DNA from: Tepidibacter aestuarii
GTDB lineage: Bacteria > Bacillota > Clostridia > Peptostreptococcales > Peptostreptococcaceae
NCBI RefSeq assembly: GCF_934924865.1
Contig: NZ_OW235315.1
Coordinates: 2,418,001 to 2,482,000 of the forward strand
Direction: 5' to 3'
DNA: 64,000 nucleotides
The notes below the pieces were generated by a model that saw nothing but the letters and a program-made list of their open reading frames with translations, did no database searches and was not told where the DNA came from. The position numbers were made by a program, and so were the translations under genes. Of the stretch, positions 1-8,983 are shown piece by piece; the stretch's first letter is position 1; each line of letters starts with the position of its first letter.

Positions 1-8
1 TTTACTTT

Positions 9-1289
9 TTACTTTAATAATGGTTTCAATTGATTTTTAAAAACCCATTTAGGATTATAGCGTTGTCTTATTATAGTTTTTGAATTTATTACAGGATTCT
101 TATTAATTAAATTCACTATTTTTTGTCCATGGTCTTCATAATATTCCTGTTCAGATGAATGATAAGTTTCCCTTGTATTAAAACCAAAATTTCTCGCATC
201 CCATCTCATAAAGTAAGCATTTAAATCCTCTCCTATTTCTTTTAATGCAGGAACAGCTTGATTTAGTACTAAGAAGTTTCCTCTACTTGCTGCTTCAAGT
301 ACTATTAATCCAAAAGATTCTGAGTAAGAAGGACAAATAAATAGGTTTGATAATGTAAAGAGTTCTAACACTCCTTTTCTAGGAAAACCATTTGGATATC
401 CTAAATCTGTTGTAAATGCAATATCCTCAGTGTTTAGTCCGAAACTATATGCTAATTCTCTAATTATATTTTTATAAGATTCAGATTTAATATCCATAGA
501 TGGGAAATCACAAAAAATTACTTTAACACTTTTTTCTGTTGCTTTTTTAATAGAGCCAGCTAATGCAACCACTTTTTCCTGTTTTTTCCCTGGTGTAAGC
601 CTTGCTGGATAAATAATAAGGATATCTGGTGATAATAAGTCAAATTTTTTAGATATATCTTTAACCTCATCACTCATATCTTCTAATAAGTTTAATGTAT
701 TATTAATTACACTACAATTATTTTCTGATACATTATACTGTTTTGCAAGAGCAGATATCCCACATTGAGATGGATAAACATACGTAGTCTTAGGCATAGG
801 AGTATAACGAGCAGAAAAAGGCCATTTTGAATTTGGCTCAGGACTAAATGGAACTGAGTGTGTGAATGCAATAAACTTTACATTCTGCAATTCTTGTTGA
901 GCTTTTCTAATAGCTAGATTATGTACTAAGTGCCAACCTAAAAAATGAATATCATGCATTATACATACATCTATATCTAATAACTTTTTTACTAAATCTT
1001 TAGCTATTAAATCTACTTCTTTATAAAAAGTTTCATGAACCTCACCTTTAGGTTGACTGTAATCATACCACGTTATATTTTTCCCATCAACTGTATTTAC
1101 AACTTTAGCCCACTCTATCCTCTTATCCAAGTATATTCCCGTTCTATCACTATCAAGACAATGTTCGCTAACTAATAATTTAGTCTTAATATTAGCATCA
1201 AGCAACATTTGTAAATGCTCACCCACTACATTCACAAGAGAATATGTTCTATCTAATCCATTGAACATAGTAAAAATTGCTACTTTCAT
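9..1289 (-). CDS. GT4-like glycosyltransferase
   Basis: 426 residues with the two-Rossmann GT-B layout. The C-terminal half has the nucleotide-sugar binding signature of GT4 enzymes: IIYPARLTPGKK near residue 228 and an E-x7-E motif (ESFGLIVLEAASRG) near residue 326. It probably transfers a sugar from a nucleotide-sugar donor to a cell- or spore-surface glycan; donor and acceptor cannot be read from sequence. Start is ATG preceded by AGGAG about 8 nt upstream. It is transcribed away from the divergent gene at 1457. The family is secure, the biological role is not; nearby coat and glycan genes make a surface-polysaccharide role plausible. Confidence 0.85.
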   Translation of the reverse strand: MKVAIFTMFNGLDRTYSLVNVVGEHLQMLLDANIKTKLLVSEHCLDSDRTGIYLDKRIEWAKVVNTVDGKNITWYDYSQPKGEVHETFYKEVDLIAKDLVKKLLDIDVCIMHDIHFLGWHLVHNLAIRKAQQELQNVKFIAFTHSVPFSPEPNSKWPFSARYTPMPKTTYVYPSQCGISALAKQYNVSENNCSVINNTLNLLEDMSDEVKDISKKFDLLSPDILIIYPARLTPGKKQEKVVALAGSIKKATEKSVKVIFCDFPSMDIKSESYKNIIRELAYSFGLNTEDIAFTTDLGYPNGFPRKGVLELFTLSNLFICPSYSESFGLIVLEAASRGNFLVLNQAVPALKEIGEDLNAYFMRWDARNFGFNTRETYHSSEQEYYEDHGQKIVNLINKNPVINSKTIIRQRYNPKWVFKNQLKPLLK

Positions 1290-1456
1290 TTATTTTATTC
1301 CTCCTAAATTTTCATACTAATTTATATGTTAAAATTAATGTTTTTATTAATATATTATTTAATAATATTATTCAATAATTATTTTGTAACATCTGTACAT
1401 TTTAGGAATATAATATAGTGTTGTAATTTAAATACATTTAGTAAGGAGGATATAAG

Positions 1457-1990
1457 ATGCCTGACCAAGCTACTGTAGGTGCATACATTATAACTTTTAT
1501 AAGTAATGATTGTAGACTTGAAAGTGGTGAATTAATTCAAGAATGGGTATATACTGTTCAAGAAGATCCTAACTCTATACTACCTTATAATATAAGTCAT
1601 TGGGAATTAGAACTCTGCCCAGAATTCAATATATCAGATCTAATGGATGGAGATATTCAACCAGGCGGTTCATTTGAATTTGGTCCTGGAAATAATAATT
1701 GCGTTCCAGATGGTATACTCAGAGTGAAATGGGATAACCTTACTGATGATGAAATTCAATCTTATTTTTCAAGTGGAGGAAAATTTTCTTTTATAGTAAA
1801 AGGGTGTTTTGATAAAACAGAAAAAAATGTTTATGTTAAAGGAGGAAATGATTGTTTCCCACCATCAGAAGATCCACCAATAACAATAACAGGACCAAGT
1901 TGTAATCCAATAACAACTACTACAGTTCCACCTCCAAGGGGTATTCCATTTAAAGGAGCATTTAATTACAAAATACACGATGAAAAATAA
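1457..1990 (+). CDS. Uncharacterised protein with Thr/Pro-rich tail
   Basis: 177 residues, not recognised. No signal peptide or membrane segment. The body is beta-rich and acidic, with several Cys residues (DCRL, LCPEF, NNCVP, GCFD, DCFPP, SCNP), and ends in a short TTTTVPPPRG linker and a basic tail. The start is well marked by AAGGAGG. Upstream, AC-N16-AATATAATA resembles a sigma-K promoter with one mismatch in the -10, so a sporulation structural role is possible but only inferred. It is followed by two strong hairpins and is probably monocistronic. Confidence 0.6.
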   Translation: MPDQATVGAYIITFISNDCRLESGELIQEWVYTVQEDPNSILPYNISHWELELCPEFNISDLMDGDIQPGGSFEFGPGNNNCVPDGILRVKWDNLTDDEIQSYFSSGGKFSFIVKGCFDKTEKNVYVKGGNDCFPPSEDPPITITGPSCNPITTTTVPPPRGIPFKGAFNYKIHDEK

Positions 1991-2002
1991 TTTAAGTGTT
2001 AA

Positions 2003-2044
2003 ATATGATAAAACCGCTCAATAATTTGAGCGGTTTTATCATAT
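2003..2044. terminator. Perfect 19-bp stem terminator
   Basis: Arms 2003-2021 and 2026-2044 are perfectly complementary with a 4-nt loop and a GC core (ACCGCTC). It lies 12 nt after the stop of the gene ending at 1990. T-rich on both sides, so it may work in both directions. Confidence 0.85.
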
Positions 2045-2073
2045 TGTTTCTATATATAACCTTCCTTAAACAC

Positions 2074-2127
2074 AAAAAGCTATGTTTTTTATAAGAAGTT
2101 ACTTCTATAAAAAACATAGCTTTTTTT
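2074..2127. terminator. Long hairpin with T-run
   Basis: A ~24-bp imperfect stem (AAAAGCTATG... paired with ...CATAGCTTTT, one bulge) ending in seven T. It touches the stop of the small minus-strand gene at 2129, so it probably ends both convergent transcripts. Confidence 0.8.
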
Positions 2128-2128
2128 A

Positions 2129-2293
2129 TTATCCCTCTTGAATAAATGATCTTTCATAAATTTCACAAGTTTCATTTGCGCACACATCTCCTACACAGTG
2201 AATGCATGTTATTACTCTACACTTTTTCATATTAATTTCATATTTATTATCTATTTCATTTATTTTAGATTCAACCATATTCATATTCTCCAT
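2129..2293 (-). CDS. Small Cys-rich protein (54 aa)
   Basis: A 54-residue reading frame. The N-terminal half is charged and probably helical; the C-terminal half has five Cys spaced C-x4-C-x2-C-x4-C-x4-C (within KKCRVITCIHC and DVCANETCEIY), which suggests metal or Fe-S binding or disulfides. Start is ATG with AAGGGGG 8 nt upstream. A sigma-A promoter TTGACA-N17-TAAGAT lies at 2355-2327, and a hairpin follows the stop, so this is a complete transcription unit. I do not recognise the family. Confidence 0.7.
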   Translation of the reverse strand: MENMNMVESKINEIDNKYEINMKKCRVITCIHCVGDVCANETCEIYERSFIQEG

Positions 2294-2326
2294 TCAAAAT
2301 ACCCCCTTCTATATCTTTGCAATTAT

Positions 2327-2355
2327 ATCTTATCATTTTTTTAATTGTTTGTCAA
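2327..2355 (-). promoter_or_regulatory. Sigma-A promoter of the small Cys-rich gene
   Basis: On the minus strand TTGACA (2355-2350), 17 nt spacer, TAAGAT (2332-2327), about 35 nt before the start at 2293. Confidence 0.6.
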
Positions 2356-2581
2356 TTGAATCTTGCAATTTTTATATTTCATTTTCCATTCTATTTTTTA
2401 TGTTTTTTATGAATTTAAGAATTATTCTAAAATAGTACTTTCATTTTTATCCTAATATCTAATTTTCAATTAGATTCTATTCACTATGTAGCAACTAATA
2501 TCAAATAAAACTGATCTATTCTAAAATAAAATGGTTATAAAACTTTAATATCAAGAATATATTTGAAGAGGAGGTGATAAA

Positions 2582-3904
2582 TTGAAAGTTCCGAATCTCA
2601 TATATTCAACAACTATACTTTTTATATCAAACTTTATCGTTAGAATAATAGGCTTTTTATATAAAATCTTTTTATCAAAACAAATAGGTGCAAATGGTTT
2701 GGGTATTTTTCATATGATTTTTCATTTTTTAATGCTTTGTGTATGCTTAACAACAACAGGTATACCAGTTGCACTAAATAGTCTTATTTCAAAAGAAAAG
2801 AAAATGAATAATAACCACAATATGAATTCACTTTTTATTTCTACACTGTATATATCTTTTTTTATCTCTATATTAATAACATTGATAGTATTTTTTAATT
2901 CAAAATTTATCGGATTTAAATTATTACATTCTGCAGATTCTCAAATGTTGATAATCTGTATAATACCAGCAATATCATTAATTACAGTATCAAATATACT
3001 AAGAAACTATTATTACGGTATAAAAAAAGTTCAAATTCCAGCAATAGGTCAAATATTGGAACAACTAGGAAGAATACTATTTGTAGTTATACTATTTTCA
3101 TTTATAAAAAATAAATCTATATATCCTATAATAGCATTGATCGGTATATCAGTTGGAGAAATAGTAAATATATTATTTATAATTATAAACTTGTTTTTTG
3201 AGCCTACTTTATCCAATAGTTACTCTATAACACTCAGTGACTTTAAAAATAGCATTAACAAAATAACTAAAATGGCTGTTCCTATAACATTTAATAGAGT
3301 TTTTACAGTAGCGATTCAATCTATTAGTTCTATATTAATACCTAGCAGACTAGAACTAAGTGGTCTATCTCATATGCAATCTCTATCACTTTATGGTACT
3401 ATTACCGGTATGGTATTTCCGTTTTTATTTTTACCGTTTACTTTAACATCGGCATTGGTTGTAAACTTGATTCCAAGTATTTCTCAAGAAATGCCACATA
3501 AAAACTACAGCATAATAAATAAAAAAATATTTTTTGCTATATTCTTAACTTCATGCATAGGATTTTCTTCAAGTCTAATATATTTTTTCTTTGGTGAAAA
3601 AATATGTATGTTAGTATTCAATAGCGAACTTGCTGGAATATACTTAAAAGCGATTTCTATAAGCACTTTCTTTATGGTACTAAATCACACTCTATCAGGA
3701 ATACTACATTCTATTGAAAAAGAATACAATGCCACAATCAATAATATAATCGGATTATCAGTTCAACTACTTTGCATATACTTCTTACTACCTGTTAGTT
3801 CTATAAACATATATGGATTTATATATGGATTCACTTTATCTGGAGTTATAATATTTACACTTCATCTAATTACACTCTATAAAACACAAAGAAGGTGGCA
3901 TTAA
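2582..3904 (+). CDS. SpoVB-like polysaccharide flippase (MATE/MOP superfamily)
   Basis: 440 residues, almost wholly hydrophobic, with about 12-14 membrane segments. The N-terminus (LYKIFLSKQIGANGLGIFHM) and the TTTGIPVALNSLIS stretch are typical of the SpoVB/MurJ-like export family, which flips lipid-linked precursors across the membrane. SpoVB in Bacillus is needed for spore cortex; SpoVB-like paralogues also serve exopolysaccharides, so the exact cargo is uncertain. Start is TTG behind a strong GAGGAGGTGAT site. The last codons overlap a hairpin shared with the convergent CapF-like gene. Confidence 0.8.
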   Translation: MKVPNLIYSTTILFISNFIVRIIGFLYKIFLSKQIGANGLGIFHMIFHFLMLCVCLTTTGIPVALNSLISKEKKMNNNHNMNSLFISTLYISFFISILITLIVFFNSKFIGFKLLHSADSQMLIICIIPAISLITVSNILRNYYYGIKKVQIPAIGQILEQLGRILFVVILFSFIKNKSIYPIIALIGISVGEIVNILFIIINLFFEPTLSNSYSITLSDFKNSINKITKMAVPITFNRVFTVAIQSISSILIPSRLELSGLSHMQSLSLYGTITGMVFPFLFLPFTLTSALVVNLIPSISQEMPHKNYSIINKKIFFAIFLTSCIGFSSSLIYFFFGEKICMLVFNSELAGIYLKAISISTFFMVLNHTLSGILHSIEKEYNATINNIIGLSVQLLCIYFLLPVSSINIYGFIYGFTLSGVIIFTLHLITLYKTQRRWH

Positions 3905-3916
3905 AACCACCTTCTT
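3889..3916. terminator. Bidirectional terminator between convergent genes
   Basis: 10-bp stem (AAGAAGGTGG/CCACCTTCTT) with an 8-nt loop, overlapping the stop codon of the flippase gene and ending 10 nt before the stop of the convergent CapF-like gene. Confidence 0.7.
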
Positions 3917-3925
3917 CGCTCATTT

Positions 3926-5032
3926 TTATACCTCACAATAATAAGTATCTGGTTTTTTATCATCATATATTTGACTATCCCAAATAAGCAGTATTAACTC
4001 ATCATATAATAAATTTTCTATACTGTGAATGTACCCTACAGGTATGTCTACTACCTCAAATTGTTGACCAGATAAATAATACTCTACCACTTCGTCTGTA
4101 TCTATATTTTTTAATTTTATCAATGCTCTTCCCTTTACAACACATATTTTTTCAGCCTTAGTATTATGATAGTGATTCCCTCTTATACACCTTTGATTAA
4201 TAGTCGATAATGATATTTGGCCAAACTGCTTTGATTTTATAAACTTGCAACTTTTACCTTCTTTACCCTTATGTTCTTTTAATTCGTATGAAAAATATTT
4301 AGGATCTAGAAAGCTTATATAAGTAGCATAAAGCTTTTTCATAAGATCACTTTCTATATTTGGCATAATCAACGACTCTACATTCTTTCTTATTTTGTAT
4401 ATACTATCTACAAGTTCTTTTATAGTTATCTTATAAGTCGGATTAACATTATAGTAAATATCATCACTTGATTCATATATATGAGATAAAAACTTATCTA
4501 TTAGATCCTCTATATATACAAGTTCAAGTTCTCTATTTTTATCAGGCATAGTTATTTGTAAATCTTTGCTTATATTATTGCAATATGTTGCAACTGGTGA
4601 ATTGTAGTTAGGTTTACTCCATTTACCAAATACATTTCCAAGCCTATATATATACACGTTTGCTCCTGTTTTTTCTCTGTATTCAATAATAATATCTTCT
4701 GCTTTTTTCTTACTTATACCAAATGGATTATCTAATTTAGCTTGAACTGATGATATTATAAGTATAGGTGTATTTTTATTTAGCTTTTTAAGAGTTTCAA
4801 CTATACTTTTGGTTAAATCTACATTCCCTACTTGAAATTCCGATATATTTTTAGGTGCATTAATCCCCGCTATATGATATATAAAGTCAGCTTTTTCAAT
4901 ATATTCTTTTAACTTATCTTTAGTATCATCTTTTCCATATTTGAGTATATTTAAGCCCTTCATCCTATTAAGGGCTTCTAATAAATTCTTACCTATAAAA
5001 CCATTGTATCCAGTTACTAAGATATTCTTCAT
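3926..5032 (-). CDS. capF: CapF-like bifunctional SDR/cupin sugar-nucleotide enzyme
   Basis: 368 residues, the size of staphylococcal CapF. Residues 1-245 form an extended short-chain dehydrogenase with the NAD(P) motif GYNGFIG at 8-14. Residues ~250-368 form a cupin with the metal-ligand pattern NHYHNTKAEK near 287 and GYIHSIEN near 335. In CapF the cupin epimerises and the SDR reduces a UDP-sugar on the way to UDP-L-FucNAc. The position expected for the catalytic Tyr of YxxxK reads F104-G-I-S-K108, so reductase chemistry may differ. CapE and CapG partners are absent nearby. Start ATG; AGAGGTG is upstream. Confidence 0.8.
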   Translation of the reverse strand: MKNILVTGYNGFIGKNLLEALNRMKGLNILKYGKDDTKDKLKEYIEKADFIYHIAGINAPKNISEFQVGNVDLTKSIVETLKKLNKNTPILIISSVQAKLDNPFGISKKKAEDIIIEYREKTGANVYIYRLGNVFGKWSKPNYNSPVATYCNNISKDLQITMPDKNRELELVYIEDLIDKFLSHIYESSDDIYYNVNPTYKITIKELVDSIYKIRKNVESLIMPNIESDLMKKLYATYISFLDPKYFSYELKEHKGKEGKSCKFIKSKQFGQISLSTINQRCIRGNHYHNTKAEKICVVKGRALIKLKNIDTDEVVEYYLSGQQFEVVDIPVGYIHSIENLLYDELILLIWDSQIYDDKKPDTYYCEV

Positions 5033-5165
5033 AAAAACACCTCTTTAACCCTTTAGTTATGTTTAACTATCTATAATTTAATTTATGTGATTTTACATAC
5101 ATAAGTTACGAAATCTGAAGAATAATATGGATATTGTTATGTTATAATTTATTGAGGTGATTTAT

Positions 5166-5843
5166 ATGCAAATATTGAAAAACGATTGGCAAGATCTATT
5201 AAAAGATGAGTTTGAACAAGATTATTATTTAAAGCTTAGAAGTTTTTTAGAAAATGAATATAAAACAGAAACTATATATCCAGATGCGAACGATATATTT
5301 AATGCCTTACACTATACTCAGTATAAAGATGTAAAAGTAGTTATACTAGGTCAAGATCCATATCATGGCCCTGATCAAGCACACGGTCTGAGCTTTTCTG
5401 TAAAGCCAAATGTAGCTATTCCACCTTCACTTAAAAATATATACAAGGAGCTTAATAGTGATTTAGGCTGTTACATTCCTAATAACGGTTATTTAAAAAA
5501 ATGGGCAGACCAAGGAGTTATGCTTCTTAATACAGTGCTTACAGTTAAAGCTAGACAAGCAAACTCTCATAAGAATATAGGATGGGAACATTTTACTGAT
5601 AAGATAATTAGTTTATTAAATAATAGAGAAGATCCTATTATTTTCATACTTTGGGGAAAAAATGCTCAATCAAAACTCAAAATAATAAAAAATCCAAAAC
5701 ACTTTATAATAAAATCTGTTCATCCAAGTCCATTATCTGCTCATAGAGGTTTTTTCGGAAGCAAACCTTTTTCTAAAACTAATGAATTTCTAACTTCAAT
5801 AGGAAAAGAACCTATAGACTGGCAAATTGAAAATATTCTTTAG
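5166..5843 (+). CDS. ung: Uracil-DNA glycosylase, family 1
   Basis: 225 residues. It removes uracil from DNA in base-excision repair. The water-activating motif GQDPYHG (near 62-68) and the DNA-loop motif [11 protein letters not shown] (near 185) are intact. The start is taken at ATG 5166, because GAGGTGA (5154-5160) is its ribosome binding site and the upstream in-frame GTG lies inside that site. A TATAAT box at 5143-5148 gives a promoter only ~20 nt upstream. Single gene followed by a hairpin. Confidence 0.95.
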   Translation: MQILKNDWQDLLKDEFEQDYYLKLRSFLENEYKTETIYPDANDIFNALHYTQYKDVKVVILGQDPYHGPDQAHGLSFSVKPNVAIPPSLKNIYKELNSDLGCYIPNNGYLKKWADQGVMLLNTVLTVKARQANSHKNIGWEHFTDKIISLLNNREDPIIFILWGKNAQSKLKIIKNPKHFIIKSVHPSPLSAHRGFFGSKPFSKTNEFLTSIGKEPIDWQIENIL

Positions 5844-5861
5844 AGATAAAAAATTGTAAAC

Positions 5862-6088
5862 TAAAAAGAGGCTCATAAATGAGCCTCTTTAATCCATTGC
5901 GCCGTATGCCTATTAAATTCACACCCGAGCTTCACCCAGGTGGGTATTCTGTCATCTGGCTCTAACTTCCTCTTCTAACAAGGCTTGTTATCCTCAGATA
6001 AACACGAACTCCCGTATACTTCATGTAGGTTGAATTTACTAGGCTATCACGTACGCCCCAGAACTTTTCAAACAATATTTTGTTCTTG
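5862..6088 (-). ncRNA. Structured non-coding RNA (raiA-motif or 6S-like candidate)
   Basis: An unusually GC-rich ~200-nt island between ung and a minus-strand gene, without an open frame. Read on the minus strand it has a TATAAT box (6099-6094), long-range pairing of GCCTA-x2-AAATTCA (about 6035-6020) with TGAATTT-x2-TAGGC (about 5922-5908), an inner TTATCTG/CAGATGA helix capped by TAACAA-GCC-TTGTTA, and a terminal hairpin with a T-run (5890-5862). That is a complete non-coding transcription unit. The class is not certain: the complex fold and conserved look suggest a raiA-motif RNA; 6S RNA is the main alternative. Confidence 0.65.
5865..5890 (-). terminator. Terminator of the non-coding RNA, shared with ung
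   Basis: 12-bp perfect stem (AAAGAGGCTCAT/ATGAGCCTCTTT), 2-nt loop. The T-run is better on the minus strand (TTTTTAGTTT), so it mainly ends the RNA, but it also follows ung. Confidence 0.8.
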
Positions 6089-6165
6089 GTATTATTATAT
6101 ACCAATCTGCACATTTTTAAAAGTATTTTTGTATTCCAAATTTTGATGTTTTTTATAATTTTTGT

Positions 6166-6651
6166 TTACTCCTCATCTGAACTTATCAGATTTTGTAGGA
6201 AATTCATATTTTTCATATCTCCCATGGCTTCAGACTGTATAAGCTCTTTGAACAATTCCATCTTTTTTTTCATATCCATGATTTTTGTTATACTATTTCT
6301 TTTATCTTCTGGAAAAACTTCTATAATTTCTTTTACCATCATATTTCTTCTATCTTTAATATCCATACTTCTGAAAAAATCACTCTCATCTATTTCTACA
6401 CTTTCATTTATGTTGCTTAATTTTTTTATACCTCTTATTAAATCTAACATACTCTCCGCCTTGTTCACTATGACCTTTTCGTCTGGTTTCATATATTTTT
6501 TGCTTCTCATTAGCATTTCTATTCCTCTTTCTAAACCTTTTTCATTTAATTCTGTTCCTCTAAAGTTCTCAAAAATATCTTTTTCACTATCTAAAAGTTT
6601 GTCTCCGTTAAGCGCAAGCACGGCCAAAGCTATAATCATCTTATTATTCAA
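6166..6651 (-). CDS. Uncharacterised helical protein (161 aa)
   Basis: 161 residues, highly charged, predicted mostly helical, with no membrane segment except a mildly hydrophobic N-terminus (MIIALAVLALNG). Met-rich towards the C-terminus. Start is TTG, selected because AGGAGGGG lies 8 nt upstream. Family not recognised. It diverges from the small helical gene at 6774. Confidence 0.6.
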   Translation of the reverse strand: MNNKMIIALAVLALNGDKLLDSEKDIFENFRGTELNEKGLERGIEMLMRSKKYMKPDEKVIVNKAESMLDLIRGIKKLSNINESVEIDESDFFRSMDIKDRRNMMVKEIIEVFPEDKRNSITKIMDMKKKMELFKELIQSEAMGDMKNMNFLQNLISSDEE

Positions 6652-6773
6652 TATAATTCCCCTCCTATACTAATAAATAGTACTCTTCACTTTATATACT
6701 ATGTATATTAGTCAAAATTTGTTACTTATTTTTACTAAGTTTGCATATATTATTTATAAAGGGGGGATTGAAT

Positions 6774-7013
6774 ATGAAAATAGATGAAAAAAAACTTAAA
6801 GATGCCAATGTCGATAAGGAAAAACTAAAGAAAATGAAGGAAAAGGTTAAAAAGGACTATGAAGGAAAAAGCGAAGATGAACTTATGGAAGAGTTAAAGA
6901 AGATTTCACAAAAAATAGATAACAAGGATAAAATATTGAAAAAATTAAAGCCTTTATTAAATAAAAAACAACAAGAAAAATTAGATAAAATATCCAAGCA
7001 GTTAAACAAATAA
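6774..7013 (+). CDS. Small Lys/Glu-rich coiled-coil protein (79 aa)
   Basis: 79 residues, about half Lys, Glu and Asp, with heptad-like Leu/Ile spacing throughout, so probably a coiled coil. No known domain. The start is ATG 6774 behind AAAGGGGGG; an upstream in-frame ATG lacks a binding site. Hairpin 7012-7033 follows immediately. Function unknown. Confidence 0.65.
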   Translation: MKIDEKKLKDANVDKEKLKKMKEKVKKDYEGKSEDELMEELKKISQKIDNKDKILKKLKPLLNKKQQEKLDKISKQLNK

Positions 7014-7033
7014 AGAGCCCATATGGGCTCTTT
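7012..7033. terminator. Bidirectional terminator
   Basis: Perfect 22-nt palindrome (AAAGAGCCC arm) directly after the stop at 7013, followed by GTTTGTTT; the convergent fchA gene ends at 7060. Confidence 0.8.
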
Positions 7034-7059
7034 GTTTGTTTATATAATCACATAACTTT

Positions 7060-7701
7060 TTAAACTAACTTTTCATGTACTCTTTTTAGTACGCAGTCCT
7101 TTATTTTAGAACCTTTTAATATCATATCTTCACACTCAGATCTTTTCTTTTGTACAAATTCACCATCGTTAAGTCCACATAAATTTACCTTAACATTCAG
7201 TATTGCACCTTCAAGTCCAGTGTATAAAAGAAGATTTCCAACACCTAAATCAGTTATAGCATTTTGATTTCCATAATCAACAAAATACTCCATAAGCTCA
7301 AGTGCATCTAGTGAGTTTTTAGCTGTTTCAAAAGGAACATCTATAGACCCTATAGTAGCATCTTGTATAGCTTTTTTTCTTATACTCTTTTGTTCATCAG
7401 TTTCTTTTGGAAGCTTAAATGCCTTCATAACTTCATTAAAAGACTCTGTATCCTTATCTACAAGTTCTAAAAGATTATCTCTTATTGAGCCTAGCTTTTC
7501 GAACTTTTCTTTAAACTCTTTTTTTATATCTTCATCTAAAGCTTCAAATTTTTTCTTTCCAAAGCTTAAGTTTCCCATCATTCTACCAAGGCTTATTCCT
7601 ATATTAGAAGCAAGAGCTGCAACAGATCCTCCACCAGGAGCTGGAGACTTAGAATCTACTTCATTAGAAAAATCTATAACCTTCATATCTATAAGCTTCA
7701 C
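7060..7701 (-). CDS. fchA: Formimidoyltetrahydrofolate cyclodeaminase
   Basis: 213 residues. It converts 5-formimino-THF to 5,10-methenyl-THF and ammonia, the folate step after FtcD in histidine breakdown. The family signature near the N-terminus, SPAPGGGSVAALASNIG, is intact. All-helical fold expected. GTG start with AAGGGGG 7 nt upstream. Last gene of the hutU-ftcD-hutI-fchA operon, 17 nt after hutI. Confidence 0.92.
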   Translation of the reverse strand: MKLIDMKVIDFSNEVDSKSPAPGGGSVAALASNIGISLGRMMGNLSFGKKKFEALDEDIKKEFKEKFEKLGSIRDNLLELVDKDTESFNEVMKAFKLPKETDEQKSIRKKAIQDATIGSIDVPFETAKNSLDALELMEYFVDYGNQNAITDLGVGNLLLYTGLEGAILNVKVNLCGLNDGEFVQKKRSECEDMILKGSKIKDCVLKRVHEKLV

Positions 7702-7718
7702 TCTATAACCCCCTTCTA

Positions 7719-8975
7719 TTAATACACAACCCTCTTATTATCTACAACTAATTTTCCTTCTTTATATACACTATGTGTATGGTTGATTCCAAAATGGTAC
7801 ATTATATAATCTACATTAGGAGCATCGAATATAACTAGGTCTGCCTTTTTTCCTACCTCTATAGATCCAATTTCATCCGCTTTATCAACTGAATAAGCTG
7901 CATTTATAGTTACAGCAGTTAATACTTCATTTGGAGTCATTTTAAGTGCTAACGATCCTAATTGCATTATAAACTGTATGTTTTCAGTTGGACAACTTCC
8001 CGGATTGTAATCAGTTGATAAGGCAATAGGTACTCCATGTTCTATCATTTTTCTAGCCTCTGCATAATTTTTCATAAGGCTAAATGATGTTCCAGGAAGA
8101 ATATTTGCAATAACGCCATTCTTGGCCATAAGGTTCATGCCTTCTTCGCTAGCTGCCATTAGATGATCTGCCGATATTGCCCCTATTTCAGCCGCAAGTT
8201 CTGCTCCTCCTATTGATACTATCTCATCTGCGTGAAGCTTAACCTTATATCCATATTCTTTAGCTTTATTTAATATTTTTCTAGTTTGTTCTACTGAGAA
8301 AACTCCCTCTTCACAGAACACATCACAAAACTTAGCTAAATCTTTTACCTTTGGAAGCATGTCTATTATTATATCTACAAATTCATCTGGATTTTCCTTG
8401 TACTCTTTAGGTACCGCATGAGCTCCTAAAAATGTAGATACTATATCTACAGGATGACTTTCATTTAATTTTTTGTTCACTTCAAGCTGTTTCTTTTCTG
8501 TATCAAGCTCAAGCCCATATCCACTCTTTGATTCAACAGTAGTTACACCGTATCCAAGCATTATATCAAGACTCTTTTTAGCTTTGCTGTAAAGCTGATC
8601 TAATGAAGCTTCTTTAGTAGATTTAACAGTGCTAAGTATTCCTCCACCCTGTTTTAATATATCTATATACGGAACACCACTTATCTTTAAGCTAAATTCA
8701 TTCTCACGAGATCCTCCATGAACCAAATGAGTATGAGGATCTATAAGTCCTGGTGTTACAGTAAGTCCCTTTGCATCATGTATCTCAGTGTTATCTCCTA
8801 TTAATCCTTCTATTATATGTCCTTGTCCTATATACGATATTTTTCCATCCTTTATAGCTACATATGCATTTTCAAGTATCTCAATATTGTTCATTTCTTC
8901 TTTTATTCTAGGTTTATTAACACCTCTCATTGTTGCCAAGTGCCCTATATTTTTTATTATTAAATCTGCTATCAT
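7719..8975 (-). CDS. hutI: Imidazolonepropionase
   Basis: 418 residues, normal length. Amidohydrolase that opens imidazolonepropionate to N-formimino-L-glutamate. Metal ligands are visible: DPHTHLVHGGSRENEF (HxH), later HAVP and KLHADEI His residues, and the Asp in STDYNPGSCP. ATG start with AGGTGAT, 8 nt after ftcD. Third gene in the hut operon. Confidence 0.95.
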   Translation of the reverse strand: MIADLIIKNIGHLATMRGVNKPRIKEEMNNIEILENAYVAIKDGKISYIGQGHIIEGLIGDNTEIHDAKGLTVTPGLIDPHTHLVHGGSRENEFSLKISGVPYIDILKQGGGILSTVKSTKEASLDQLYSKAKKSLDIMLGYGVTTVESKSGYGLELDTEKKQLEVNKKLNESHPVDIVSTFLGAHAVPKEYKENPDEFVDIIIDMLPKVKDLAKFCDVFCEEGVFSVEQTRKILNKAKEYGYKVKLHADEIVSIGGAELAAEIGAISADHLMAASEEGMNLMAKNGVIANILPGTSFSLMKNYAEARKMIEHGVPIALSTDYNPGSCPTENIQFIMQLGSLALKMTPNEVLTAVTINAAYSVDKADEIGSIEVGKKADLVIFDAPNVDYIMYHFGINHTHSVYKEGKLVVDNKRVVY

Positions 8976-8983
8976 TTTATCAC

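Noticed and set aside
2202..2435. Hydrophobic plus-strand frame of 77 codons
   Set aside because: It is antisense to the small Cys-rich gene and its promoter, has no binding site, and its hydrophobicity only reflects AT-rich sequence.
6080..6673. Plus-strand frame of 197 codons, Phe/Ile/Ser-rich
   Set aside because: Shadow of the minus-strand gene at 6166; low-complexity hydrophobic translation typical of the complement of a Lys/Glu-rich gene.
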